A DNA stretch of 64,000 nucleotides, taken from Brachybacterium fresconis (GTDB taxonomy: Bacteria > Actinomycetota > Actinomycetes > Actinomycetales > Dermabacteraceae). Made by a program: the position numbers and the translations under genes. Under the pieces are notes generated by a model that did not search any database, had not been told where the DNA came from, and worked only from the letters and a program-made list of their open reading frames with translations. The DNA is taken from positions 3,658,001 through 3,722,000 of the forward strand of contig NZ_JAGIOC010000001.1 in NCBI RefSeq assembly GCF_017876515.1, in the 5' to 3' direction. Positions 15,618-24,971 of this stretch are shown here, piece by piece. Within the stretch, counting starts at the first letter, position 1. The number at the start of each line of letters is the position of its first letter.

Positions 15618-16967
15618 GTGGATCCGTCACGCACAGCTCGTCACCTGCCTGCTCGCCGCGGCCCCGATCGCCGAACGGTGCTCCGCGCGGCGCCGCTCGC
15701 TGCCCTGACCATCCCCGCGCTCGGTGCGCTGTCCGCCTGTGGAGGTGGAGGCGGTGGGGATGGAGCTGCCGGCGATGGCACCGGTGAACTGAACCTGATC
15801 TACATGGGCGATGCGACTCAGCAGGAGACCTTCCAGTCCCTGTTCGATGAGTTCCAGAGTTCGCACCCCGACATCACCCTCAATGCCAACGGCATCGCCG
15901 CCGGCGATTGGGCGACCTTCGGCAACACCGTCTCCACCCGCATCGCCGGTGGAGAGCGCGTGGACGTCATCTCGGTCGCGACGGAAGGGCAGAGGCTGCT
16001 CGCGTCCAAGGGCCTCTTCGAACCGCTGGACTCCTACATCGACAGAGACAGCGACGAGACCCAGGAGTTCTACGACCAGGTCGCACCGAACCTGAAGAAG
16101 TGGATCGATACCTACGGGTCGCCCGACGGGAGCACCTACTTCGTCCCCGGTGGGTACAACACGGTCGTCATGTACCTGAACCGGGAGGTCTTCGACGCCG
16201 CCGGGGTGGAACTGCCCGAGACGGACTGGACCTGGGATGAGTTCCGGTCCATCGCCGAGACCGTGAAAGAGGAGACCGGGGCGTTCATGACCACAGCCGG
16301 TGCCGCGTTCCCGTTCGGCGAGATCCTCCCCTGGCTGTTCACCAATGCCGCGAGCACGCTCAGCGAGGACTGGGCCACCGCGACGTTCGACAGCCCGGAA
16401 GCGATCGAGGCGGCAGAGTTCGTGAAGGCGCTGGTCGATGACGAGCTGGTTCCGCAACCCGGAGGCGAGTTCGACGGCGCCACGCAGTTCCAGCGCGGGT
16501 CGCTCGCCACTCTCACCGGGGGCCGGTACACCCTGCCGGACGTGCGCCGGCTCGAGATGGTCGACAAGACCAAGATCGTCAACTTCCCGCACAACGCGGG
16601 TCCCGGCACACCGGTCGGGTGGGACGGATGGGCGACGTTCCAGGCATCCGAGAACAAGGAGGCCGCCTGGACCTTCCTGAAGTGGATGATGAGCGTCGAA
16701 GCCTCGACGTACTACGCAGAGCAGGGCGGGACCAATGTTCCGGCGCGCCAGGACGTCGCCTCCAGCGAGGCGTTCCTCAAGAACGCCCCCGAGGGGACCG
16801 AGTTGATCGCCACCGGCATCGAGTTCGGCACCCCGGTGCCCAGCCCCGACAAGCAGGCCCAGGTCGACGCCGAGGTGACGAAGGGATGGGAAGCCGCGAT
16901 CCTCGGCAACAAGCCAGCAGATGAGGCACTCTTTGCCGCGAACGAGGCGATGCAGGAACTGCTGTGA
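15618..16967 (+). CDS. CUT1 sugar-binding lipoprotein (ABC importer)
   Basis: This is the extracellular solute-binding protein (family 1) of an oligosaccharide importer. The GTG at 15618 is preferred over the ATG at 15600 because GAAGGAG ends six bases before it; 449 residues result. A signal with DRRTVLRAA and the lipobox LSAC is followed by a glycine-rich linker. The mature protein starts ELNLIYMGDATQQETF and shows the hinge-type blocks GTPVGWDGWATF and TFLKWMMS common in MalE-like proteins. Its stop overlaps the start of the first permease. Substrate is unknown; the operators suggest the same regulator type as the GH172 locus. Confidence 0.92.
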   Translation: MDPSRTARHLPARRGPDRRTVLRAAPLAALTIPALGALSACGGGGGGDGAAGDGTGELNLIYMGDATQQETFQSLFDEFQSSHPDITLNANGIAAGDWATFGNTVSTRIAGGERVDVISVATEGQRLLASKGLFEPLDSYIDRDSDETQEFYDQVAPNLKKWIDTYGSPDGSTYFVPGGYNTVVMYLNREVFDAAGVELPETDWTWDEFRSIAETVKEETGAFMTTAGAAFPFGEILPWLFTNAASTLSEDWATATFDSPEAIEAAEFVKALVDDELVPQPGGEFDGATQFQRGSLATLTGGRYTLPDVRRLEMVDKTKIVNFPHNAGPGTPVGWDGWATFQASENKEAAWTFLKWMMSVEASTYYAEQGGTNVPARQDVASSEAFLKNAPEGTELIATGIEFGTPVPSPDKQAQVDAEVTKGWEAAILGNKPADEALFAANEAMQELL

Positions 16968-17911
16968 CGTCCCGGACCACGGCGCGACGTACAGGTGTCG
17001 GGCGCGGAGGAGGAATCGAGTCCGCCGCACCGTCCCGCCGGGGCGATGGGCTCGCGGGAGCCGTCTTCCTGGGACCGGCGATGCTGCTCTTCCTGGTCTT
17101 CGTGCTGGGACCCTTCGTCGTGGCCATCGGACTCAGCCTGTTCCGCTGGGACATGCTGACACCGCCCGAGTTCATCGGGATCGAGAATTTCGCGACGCTG
17201 GCGACGGATATCAGCTTCTACAACGCGCTGCGCAACACTTTCGCCTTCTCCCTGGCGTCCGTGGTCACGCACCTGACCGCCGGCTTCCTCCTCGCTGTCG
17301 GGGTCAACGCACTGCGCAGCGCGGTCGCGTCGTATTTCGTGCGCACCTCGTTGTTCTTCCCTTTCGTCATCTCCTGGGCCGCCGTCGCCCTCCTCTGGCG
17401 CTACGTGCTGGATCCGACGTTCGGCATGGGCACCTACTACCTGCAGAAGATCGGGATTCCGACCCCGAACTGGTTCACCGATCCGCAATGGGCGCTGCCG
17501 GCGATCATCGGCATCGACTGGTGGCACACCGTCGGCTTCACCTTCGTGATCATGTTGGCCGGACTGCAGACGGTCCCGGCGCAGCTGTACGAAGCTGCTC
17601 GCATCGATGGCGCCGGCGCGCTGCAGCGTATGTGGCACGTGACCATCCCGATCATGTCCCCGACCATCTTCTTCGCGAGCATCATCACCTTCATCGGGGC
17701 GTTCCAGATCTTCGATCCGATCCAGATCATCACGCCGAACGGCGGGCCGGGGGAGTCGACCCTGTCGATCGTCATGTACCTGTATCAACAAGGGTTCGAG
17801 GTGTTCCAGACCGGCTACGCGTCAGCAGTCGCGCTTGTCGTCTTCGTCATCATGGCGCTGGTGACCGCGCTGCAGTTCTGGTTCTCGCGGAAGTGGGTGC
17901 ATGACGTATGA
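16964..17911 (+). CDS. CUT1 ABC permease, MalF-type
   Basis: This 315-residue integral membrane subunit has six predicted transmembrane segments after a basic N terminus. The cytoplasmic EAA loop that docks the ATPase is seen as YEAARIDGAGALQRMWHVTIP near residues 208-228. The GTG start overlaps the binding-protein stop (GTGA), and its own stop overlaps the next gene by 4 nt. No ATPase gene is present in the cluster, so a shared MsiK-type ATPase encoded elsewhere is likely, as is common in actinobacteria. Confidence 0.93.
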   Translation: MTSRTTARRTGVGRGGGIESAAPSRRGDGLAGAVFLGPAMLLFLVFVLGPFVVAIGLSLFRWDMLTPPEFIGIENFATLATDISFYNALRNTFAFSLASVVTHLTAGFLLAVGVNALRSAVASYFVRTSLFFPFVISWAAVALLWRYVLDPTFGMGTYYLQKIGIPTPNWFTDPQWALPAIIGIDWWHTVGFTFVIMLAGLQTVPAQLYEAARIDGAGALQRMWHVTIPIMSPTIFFASIITFIGAFQIFDPIQIITPNGGPGESTLSIVMYLYQQGFEVFQTGYASAVALVVFVIMALVTALQFWFSRKWVHDV

Positions 17912-18732
17912 GAACGGAGCGTCTGGCGCGCTGGGTCCTGACCGCGGCACTCGTGGTGTTCGGAGCCGTCATGCTGGCGCCGCTGGTGTGGCTGATGAGC
18001 GAGAGCTTCACCGAGGAGACGTCGGCGTTCTACCTTCCACCATCTTGGATCCCGCGAGACTTCACGTTGGACAACTTCGCCTCGATGGCAGAGCTCATCC
18101 CTTTCGGGCGCATGTTCCTCAACAGCGTGATCGTGTCCGTCGTGGCGACGACGGGCGCCCTGCTGGTCAGCGTGATGGCGGCGTACGCCTTCTCACGGCT
18201 GCGGTTCCGATTCCGCGACAGGCTGTTCGCGTTGATGCTCGCGGCCTTGATGGTGCCGATGCAGCTGACGGTCATCCCCGTGTTCATCCTGATGCGGAAT
18301 CTCCAGCTGGTCGACACCCTGGGCGCTCTGATCCTCCCGGCGCTGATCAATGTGTTCGCGATCTTCTTCTTCCGTCAGTACTTCAATTCCATACCGCGAG
18401 AGCTCGATGAGGCGGCGACCTTGGACGGTGCGGGGCACGGATGGATCCTCTTCCGCATGCTGCTGCCGCTGTCCGGGCCGGCGTTGGCGGCGATGACGAT
18501 CCTGAACTTCGAGGCGACGTGGAACAACTACTTCGGCCCGCTGATCTTCATCCGGAGCGAGGAGCAGATGACACTTCCGATCGGTCTGGTGACGCTGCAG
18601 GCGGGACAGAGCGGGTCCAGCGTGGTCGTCTTCGCAGCCATCACCGCGGTGGTCGTGCCCGCCCTCGTCGTCTTCCTGCTCTTCCAGCGGGCGTTCATCG
18701 CCAGCGTGGCGACGGCCGGAGTCCGAGGATGA
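17908..18732 (+). CDS. CUT1 ABC permease, MalG-type
   Basis: This 274-residue second permease has six predicted membrane segments and the EAA loop LDEAATLDGAGHGWILFRMLLP near residues 167-188. The N terminus carries the MLAPLVWLMSESF segment typical of MalG-like subunits. It overlaps both neighbours by 4 nt (ATGA at 17908 and at 18729), so the binding protein, two permeases and the DUF624-like gene are one transcript. Confidence 0.93.
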   Translation: MRTERLARWVLTAALVVFGAVMLAPLVWLMSESFTEETSAFYLPPSWIPRDFTLDNFASMAELIPFGRMFLNSVIVSVVATTGALLVSVMAAYAFSRLRFRFRDRLFALMLAALMVPMQLTVIPVFILMRNLQLVDTLGALILPALINVFAIFFFRQYFNSIPRELDEAATLDGAGHGWILFRMLLPLSGPALAAMTILNFEATWNNYFGPLIFIRSEEQMTLPIGLVTLQAGQSGSSVVVFAAITAVVVPALVVFLLFQRAFIASVATAGVRG

Positions 18733-19481
18733 GCGGCATCGATCTGGCCGAGCACGCCGGCGCGCGCAGTCCTGCTGCGCGTCTGACGGCAGAGGGACTG
18801 CAGCGTCTCGTGCTGCGCAGGGTCTGGAGCTCGCTGTGGCGGCACCTGCCGATGCTCGCGATCAGCGGGGCGGCGACCGGTGTCGCCGCTGCGCTGGCAG
18901 TGTTCATCGCCGGCGGCAATCCGCTGCTCATCCCGACACTGCTGGCGCTGTTCGCCGGCCCCACCGTGATGGCACTGCTTGCGGTGGCGCAGGGTGCACT
19001 GGTCGACGACGATACGAATTTGCGCACCTATCTGCGAGCACTGAAGACCACCGCCGTGCGCAGCATGGGGTACTCGCTGGTCCCGGCCCTGTGCATGGTG
19101 TCGCTGCTGGCGGCGAACGACGTGTATACGCGCACCGGCAACGTGTTCATGCTCTGCTCGCTCGGCATCGCCACGGCAGCGACTGTCCTGACCATCGCGG
19201 GGTTCACGGTGCTGGTGCCGCTGGCAGTCGCCCGTCCCGAGCTGCGAGGCCGCCGACTCTGGGTCACGTCGTGGTACCTGCTCGGGCGGTGGCCGGTGCG
19301 CTTCCTCGCACCGATCGCCCTGACAGGCCTGGCCCTGTGGATCGCCTTCTCCTTCTCCTCGACCTTGGTCCTCTTGCTGCCTGCACCGATCGCACTTCTG
19401 GCGGGCGCCGCCTACTGGTGCTGCGCTGTCGAGCTGGGAGCGGACGATGTGGTTGTACCGGACGGGTCACCTGATCGCTGA
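18729..19481 (+). CDS. DUF624/YesL-like membrane protein
   Basis: This 250-residue protein has about six hydrophobic segments, for example LPMLAISGAATGVAAALAVF and TAATVLTIAGFTVLVPLAVA. Position directly after a CUT1 importer, in a 4-nt overlap with the MalG-type gene, and overall layout fit the DUF624 (YesL) family found in Gram-positive glycan-uptake operons. Its role in that family is not established; an accessory part in transport or sensing is an inference. I see no enzymatic motif. Confidence 0.55.
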   Translation: MSGIDLAEHAGARSPAARLTAEGLQRLVLRRVWSSLWRHLPMLAISGAATGVAAALAVFIAGGNPLLIPTLLALFAGPTVMALLAVAQGALVDDDTNLRTYLRALKTTAVRSMGYSLVPALCMVSLLAANDVYTRTGNVFMLCSLGIATAATVLTIAGFTVLVPLAVARPELRGRRLWVTSWYLLGRWPVRFLAPIALTGLALWIAFSFSSTLVLLLPAPIALLAGAAYWCCAVELGADDVVVPDGSPDR

Positions 19482-19541
19482 GTGCCGAAACGCCCCACGG
19501 TCGTTGGTCGTCTGATCGCCGACCCGAGCGTCGAGGTATGG

Positions 19542-19564
19542 GCCCGGGGCAGGTCGCCCCGGGC
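19542..19564 (+). terminator. GC hairpin terminator after the importer operon
   Basis: Perfect 9-bp arms GCCCGGGGC and GCCCCGGGC enclose the loop AGGTC. There is no U-tract, as usual in actinobacteria. Confidence 0.6.
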
Positions 19565-19616
19565 GGGTCTACGGTGGCGAGGACACCGTGATGCAGCGAT
19601 CAGGAGGTGAGGAACC

Positions 19617-20375
19617 ATGGGAACCGACACCACGACGCTGGCGATCCTCGGGGCGACGGGGACGCTCGGCCGCTCCGTGGTCGAGGCGGCCCGCCGCGAC
19701 GGGCACGAGGTGCGGGAGATCGCGCGCTCCCGCGGCATCGACGTGATGACCGGGCGCGGGCTCGCGGCGGCCCTCGACGGGGCGGACGCGATCATCGAGT
19801 GCCTCAAGCCCCCGCAGCTCGACGACACCGCCGGACCGTGGTTCGAGGCCGCGGCGCGGACTCTGGGGGAGCACGCCCTCGCCGCGGGCGTGCCGCGCAC
19901 GGTGGCGATCTCCATCGTCGGGATCGACCGGATGCAGGACTACGGCTTCTATCGCGCCCAGCTCGTCCACGAGCAGGCCGTGCGCGCCCATTGCCCCGGG
20001 CCGATGCCGGTGCGGGCCACCCAGTTCCACGACTTCGTCGGCTCGAAGCTGCGCCGGCTCGGGGACCACCACGAGATCATGGACGTGCCCTCCCAGAGCG
20101 TGGACACCCGCGCCGTCGCCGAGCTGCTGCTCGCCCAGGCGCTCGCCGCGGACCCCGCGCCGCTGGTCCAGATCGCCGGCCCCCGCGCGGAGAGCACCCT
20201 GGACCAGGCCCGCCGTCTGCTCGCCGCACGGGGGGACGAGACCACGGTCGTCGGCGTCCCGGCCAGCGAGTCCATGCGCGACGGCGGGATGCTGCCGGGC
20301 CCGGAGGTGATCCTCGCGGGACCGACCTACGACCAGTGGCTCGCCGAGGTCGAAGGGCCCGGTCGGAACCGGTGA
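19617..20375 (+). CDS. NAD(P)-binding protein, NmrA/atypical SDR
   Basis: This 252-residue protein has the dinucleotide-binding start LAILGATGTLGRSVVEAARR (GxxGxxG) and the atypical-SDR middle strand RTVAISIVGIDRMQDYGFYRAQLVHEQAV, where Tyr and Lys/Gln replace the classical YxxxK layout. Proteins of this type act as reductases or as redox-sensing non-catalytic subunits. A strong AGGAGGTGAGG ribosome site precedes the ATG. It stands alone between two sugar importers and converges on the second; no pathway is suggested by context. Confidence 0.75.
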   Translation: MGTDTTTLAILGATGTLGRSVVEAARRDGHEVREIARSRGIDVMTGRGLAAALDGADAIIECLKPPQLDDTAGPWFEAAARTLGEHALAAGVPRTVAISIVGIDRMQDYGFYRAQLVHEQAVRAHCPGPMPVRATQFHDFVGSKLRRLGDHHEIMDVPSQSVDTRAVAELLLAQALAADPAPLVQIAGPRAESTLDQARRLLAARGDETTVVGVPASESMRDGGMLPGPEVILAGPTYDQWLAEVEGPGRNR

Positions 20376-20394
20376 TCCGATCGGGACGGCCGAC

Positions 20395-21234
20395 CTACTT
20401 GAAGCCGGCGGACTTGATCGACTCCACGATCTGCCGCTGGAAGAAGAAGAAGATCAGCAGCGTCGGCATCGCCGCGACGGTGGCCGCCGCGAGCACGTAG
20501 TTCCAGTCGGCGGCGTACTGCTGCTGGAAGGTGGCGATGCCCAGCTGGACCACTCTCAGGTCCGGGTTCGAGGTGATCGTCAGCGGCCAGACGAAGGAGT
20601 TCCAGTTCGTCAGGAAGAAGAACACCGTCAGGGCCGAGAGGATCGGTCGGCTCAGCGGCAGGATGATGCTGCGGTAGATCCGCCAGTAGCTCGCCCCGTC
20701 CACCAGCGCCGCCTCCTCGAGCTCGGCCGGCAGCGACACGTAGAACTGCCGCAGCAGGAAGATGCCGAAGGCGTTGAAGATCGCCGGGATGATCAGCCCC
20801 GCGTAGGAGTCGACCATGCCCAGGGTGCGCACCACCACGAAGGTGGGGATCAGGATCACCGGCAGGCTCACCAGCATGGTCGAGAAGATCAGCATGAAGA
20901 TCGTCTCGCGACCGGGGAACCGCAGTCTGGCCAGTGCGTACGCGGCCATCGAGTGGAACCACAGCGCCAGCACCGTCACCGCCGCCGAGACCACGAAGCT
21001 GTTGAACATGTATCGCAGGAACGGCACCTGCGTGAACACGTAGATGAAGTTCTCCAGCGTCGGGTCCGACGGGAGGATCGCCGAGCCGTTCACCTCGGAG
21101 GCCGGCTTGAAGGCGCCGGTGACCATCCACACCAGGGGGAAGATCGTCGCCAGCGCCAGGACGATGCCGAGCACCATCAGCGCGATCTTCGTCGGGCTCC
21201 AGCGGGTGCGTCGCGATGCGCGCAGCGTCGTCAT
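20395..21234 (-). CDS. CUT1 ABC permease, MalG-type (GH172 locus)
   Basis: This 279-residue permease has six predicted membrane segments and the EAA loop LEEAALVDGASYWRIYRSIILP. The ATG at 21234 (MTTLRASRRTRWSPTKIALM) overlaps the end of the upstream permease by 4 nt. The final FFFFQRQIVESIKSAGFK is the usual C terminus of MalG-like subunits. It is the last gene of a three-gene importer transcribed leftward, divergent from the GH172 and isomerase genes. No ATPase is encoded here. Confidence 0.93.
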   Translation of the reverse strand: MTTLRASRRTRWSPTKIALMVLGIVLALATIFPLVWMVTGAFKPASEVNGSAILPSDPTLENFIYVFTQVPFLRYMFNSFVVSAAVTVLALWFHSMAAYALARLRFPGRETIFMLIFSTMLVSLPVILIPTFVVVRTLGMVDSYAGLIIPAIFNAFGIFLLRQFYVSLPAELEEAALVDGASYWRIYRSIILPLSRPILSALTVFFFLTNWNSFVWPLTITSNPDLRVVQLGIATFQQQYAADWNYVLAAATVAAMPTLLIFFFFQRQIVESIKSAGFK

Positions 21235-22181
21235 TCGAAACGACCTCCCTTGGTCAGGGCGAACATCGCCAGGGACCAGGCGAGCATCGCGACGACCAGC
21301 ACCGAACCGACGGCGGCCGCATACCCGAGCTCCCCGAACAGGAACGCTTGCTCGTAGATGTAGAAGATCAGCAGCGAGGTGGCCCCCGCGGGACCGCCTC
21401 CGGTGAGCACGAAGATCAGATCCAGCCCGCCGGTCATCACCGCAACGGTCGCGGTGACCAGCACGAAGAAGCTCGTCGGCCGCAGCAGCGGCAGCGTGAT
21501 CCGCACCAGGCGCTGCCAGGCGCTCGCCCCGTCGATCCGGGCCGCCTCGTAGTACTCGCCGGGGATGTCCTGCAGGCCCGCCAGGAAGATGATCATGTAA
21601 TAGCCCATCTGGAACCAGACGGTCACCACGATCACCGTGGCCAGCGCGAGGGACGGCTCTCCCAGCGGGGAGATGTTCTCGAATCCGAACAGGCCGAGCA
21701 CCCGGCTGAGGACGCCGACGCGGTCGGCCAGCATGAACTGCCAGACCATCGCCACCACCACCAGGCTGACCACATAGGGGACGAACAGTGCGGAGCGGAT
21801 CAGGCCGATGAAGGGGAGCTTCTGCTGGACCAGCAGCGCCAGGCCCAGACCGATCACGAAGATCAGCGGGACCACCGCCACCAGGTAGATCAGCGTGATC
21901 CGCACGCTGGACCAGAACTGCGGGTCCCCGGCCATGCGCACGTAGTTGTCGATGCCGATGAAGTCGAAGGAGCCGAAGCCGTCGACCCGGAAGAAGCCCA
22001 GGACGATCGCGAGCACCATCGGCACGGCGACGAAGATCAGCAGCCCCAGGGTGTCCGGCAGCAGGAACCAGAAGGCCGCGCGCCGCTCCCGACGGGCCCG
22101 GGTCACGCCGACGGAGGCGGGTCGCGTCGAGCCGCTGCCGCTGGATGTGCCGGCGGTGCGGGCGAGTTCGATGCCCTTCAC
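21231..22181 (-). CDS. CUT1 ABC permease, MalF-type (GH172 locus)
   Basis: This 316-residue permease has a basic N-terminal tail and six membrane segments. The EAA loop is YEAARIDGASAWQRLVRITLP. Its ATG overlaps the stop of the solute-binding gene by 4 nt, and its stop overlaps the next permease start. It forms the translocation pore with the MalG-type protein. Confidence 0.93.
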   Translation of the reverse strand: MKGIELARTAGTSSGSGSTRPASVGVTRARRERRAAFWFLLPDTLGLLIFVAVPMVLAIVLGFFRVDGFGSFDFIGIDNYVRMAGDPQFWSSVRITLIYLVAVVPLIFVIGLGLALLVQQKLPFIGLIRSALFVPYVVSLVVVAMVWQFMLADRVGVLSRVLGLFGFENISPLGEPSLALATVIVVTVWFQMGYYMIIFLAGLQDIPGEYYEAARIDGASAWQRLVRITLPLLRPTSFFVLVTATVAVMTGGLDLIFVLTGGGPAGATSLLIFYIYEQAFLFGELGYAAAVGSVLVVAMLAWSLAMFALTKGGRFE

Positions 22182-23566
22182 AGCAGCGGCCCTCCTTCAT
22201 AGGTCTCCAGGTAGCTCTCGAGGGCTCCCTGGGCGACCTCGGCCTGCTCCGCGGCGTCGGCGCCACCGAGCATGGTGGCCTGGATCGCGTTGGAGACCGT
22301 CTTGTAGATGACGGGCGGGAAGCGCGGCTCGGCCCTCCCGGTGGGCAGGATCTCGTCGCGGAACTGCTGGAGGATCGGGTTCTCGAAGGCGCCGTCGTTC
22401 CCGATCGCCTCGGTGACCGAGGCGCGGGCGGCGATGTTCCCCTTGGCGACCCCGTTCCACGCGACGCCGGCGTCGATCGACTCCTGGCTCATCGATCCCA
22501 TCACCTCGACCGTGAATCGGGCGGCCGCCTCGGGGTCCCGGCCGCGGGCGTTGACGCACCACGCCCAGCCGCCCAGGCAGGTCACGGAGTCGGCTCCGGA
22601 CGGGGCGGGCAGGGTGAACACGCCGTAGTCGTAGTCCGGGGCGTTCTGGGTCAGGGCCGCCACGTCGAAGATCCCGCCCTGCCACATGGCGGCGTAACCA
22701 CCGGTCATGGCACTGACGATGTCGCCGTTGGCAGGCCGGGTGCGGGGTGCGGCTCCGGTGCGGATGGCGTCCTGGAACAGCTGCAGGGCCTGGATCGCCC
22801 CATCGCTGTCGAAGATCGGGCGCTGGCTGGCGGCGTCGATGACGTCGGCGCCGGTCTGCCACAGCCACGGGTAGAAGGTGAAGTTCTGGTAGTAGCCGGG
22901 CAGGGTCTCCAGCACCAGCCCGGCGCGTTCGCCGCCGGTCATCGTCTGCCCGAGTTCGAGCATCTGCTCCCAGGTGGTGGGCAGGTCGCCCTCGGACAGG
23001 CCCTGCTCCTCGAAGGCGGCGACGTCGTAGAAGATCGCCAGCGGCTCCTGCTCCATCGGCAGCCCGTAGATGCGGTCGTCGACCGTGCGGGTGGCCAGTG
23101 CCTGGGGGTAGAAGTCGTCGATCGCCTCCTGCTCCATGTACGGCGTGAGGTCCTCCAGGACCCCGCCGTTGTAGTAGCGCAGGAAGTCGCCGGGGGAGAT
23201 GAGGAAGATGTCCGGGCCCGCGCCGGAGGCGAAGGCGGTGATCAGCCGGGTGTTAGTGGGGTCGGTGTAGCCGGGGATGTAGACCGGATCGATGGAATGA
23301 CCGCCCGCCTCCTCCCAGCCCTTGATCCGGGACAGGAACCACTCGCTCTGAGCCTGCAGGTTCGGGTCCTGCTGGGCGACGGGGGCGTAGAACTGCCAGA
23401 ACTGCATGGGGTCGGAGCTGCCTGCGCCGCCCGTCGAGCATCCGGCGAGGGCGGAGGCGCCGCCGACGCCGCCGAGGGTCGCGCCGCCGGCTCGCAGCAG
23501 ATCTCGTCTGCGTGGTCCGCCGGGTCGGCCCGGTCCGGGGGATCCGCTGAAGGGGTGGGTTCGCAT
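22178..23566 (-). CDS. CUT1 sugar-binding lipoprotein (GH172 locus)
   Basis: This 462-residue family 1 solute-binding protein has a twin-arginine-like N region (PRRRDLLRAGGATLGG) and the lipobox LAGC near residue 42. The ATG at 23566 lies after GGGAAGTGAG; the longer open frame would cross the operator and promoter. The mature protein begins DPMQFWQFYAPVAQQDPN and contains the aromatic-rich LGGWAWCVNARG block seen in oligosaccharide receptors. Its divergent partner is the GH172 hydrolase, so it probably binds the glycan fragments that enzyme cleaves. Confidence 0.9.
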   Translation of the reverse strand: MRTHPFSGSPGPGRPGGPRRRDLLRAGGATLGGVGGASALAGCSTGGAGSSDPMQFWQFYAPVAQQDPNLQAQSEWFLSRIKGWEEAGGHSIDPVYIPGYTDPTNTRLITAFASGAGPDIFLISPGDFLRYYNGGVLEDLTPYMEQEAIDDFYPQALATRTVDDRIYGLPMEQEPLAIFYDVAAFEEQGLSEGDLPTTWEQMLELGQTMTGGERAGLVLETLPGYYQNFTFYPWLWQTGADVIDAASQRPIFDSDGAIQALQLFQDAIRTGAAPRTRPANGDIVSAMTGGYAAMWQGGIFDVAALTQNAPDYDYGVFTLPAPSGADSVTCLGGWAWCVNARGRDPEAAARFTVEVMGSMSQESIDAGVAWNGVAKGNIAARASVTEAIGNDGAFENPILQQFRDEILPTGRAEPRFPPVIYKTVSNAIQATMLGGADAAEQAEVAQGALESYLETYEGGPLL

Positions 23567-23600
23567 GCTCACTTCCCGCGACGTCGAGGGCTCGATGTCA

Positions 23601-23612
23601 GTAATCGATTTA
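23601..23612. promoter_or_regulatory. LacI-type operator before the binding-protein gene
   Basis: GTAATCGATTTA lies six bases downstream of the minus-strand -10 box, mirroring the site at 23770 on the other side of the divergent region. Confidence 0.55.
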
Positions 23613-23617
23613 TCGGA

Positions 23618-23647
23618 ACGGTACGAGGGTCGGGTGAGCTCCGTCAA
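23618..23647 (-). promoter_or_regulatory. Promoter of the leftward importer operon
   Basis: On the minus strand TTGACG (23647-23642) and TACCGT (23623-23618) are spaced by 18 bp, followed directly by a LacI-type operator. Confidence 0.55.
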
Positions 23648-23736
23648 CCACTCCGGATCATCCGATGCCCCGAGACGTCTCGCGGCGTCCGCGAGGTGGT
23701 GCGAGCTCCCATGTCGGAGGCGGATCCCCATGTGCG

Positions 23737-23765
23737 TTGACGGCTCACCCCTGATTCCGTAAGGT
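23737..23765 (+). promoter_or_regulatory. Promoter of the GH172-isomerase operon
   Basis: TTGACG (23737-23742) and TAAGGT (23760-23765) are spaced by 17 bp. The operator GTAAACGTTTCC begins five bases after the -10. Confidence 0.6.
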
Positions 23766-23769
23766 GCGA

Positions 23770-23781
23770 GTAAACGTTTCC
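23770..23781. promoter_or_regulatory. LacI-type operator before the GH172 gene
   Basis: GTAAACGTTTCC, the clearest copy of the operator family in the window, sits on the expected transcription start. Confidence 0.65.
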
Positions 23782-23814
23782 CGATCATCGTCGATCCACC
23801 CCAGGGGGTACCCC

Positions 23815-24939
<1,125 letters not shown>

Positions 24940-24971
24940 TCCCCGCCCTCCGTCACGACCTGGGAGCACCC

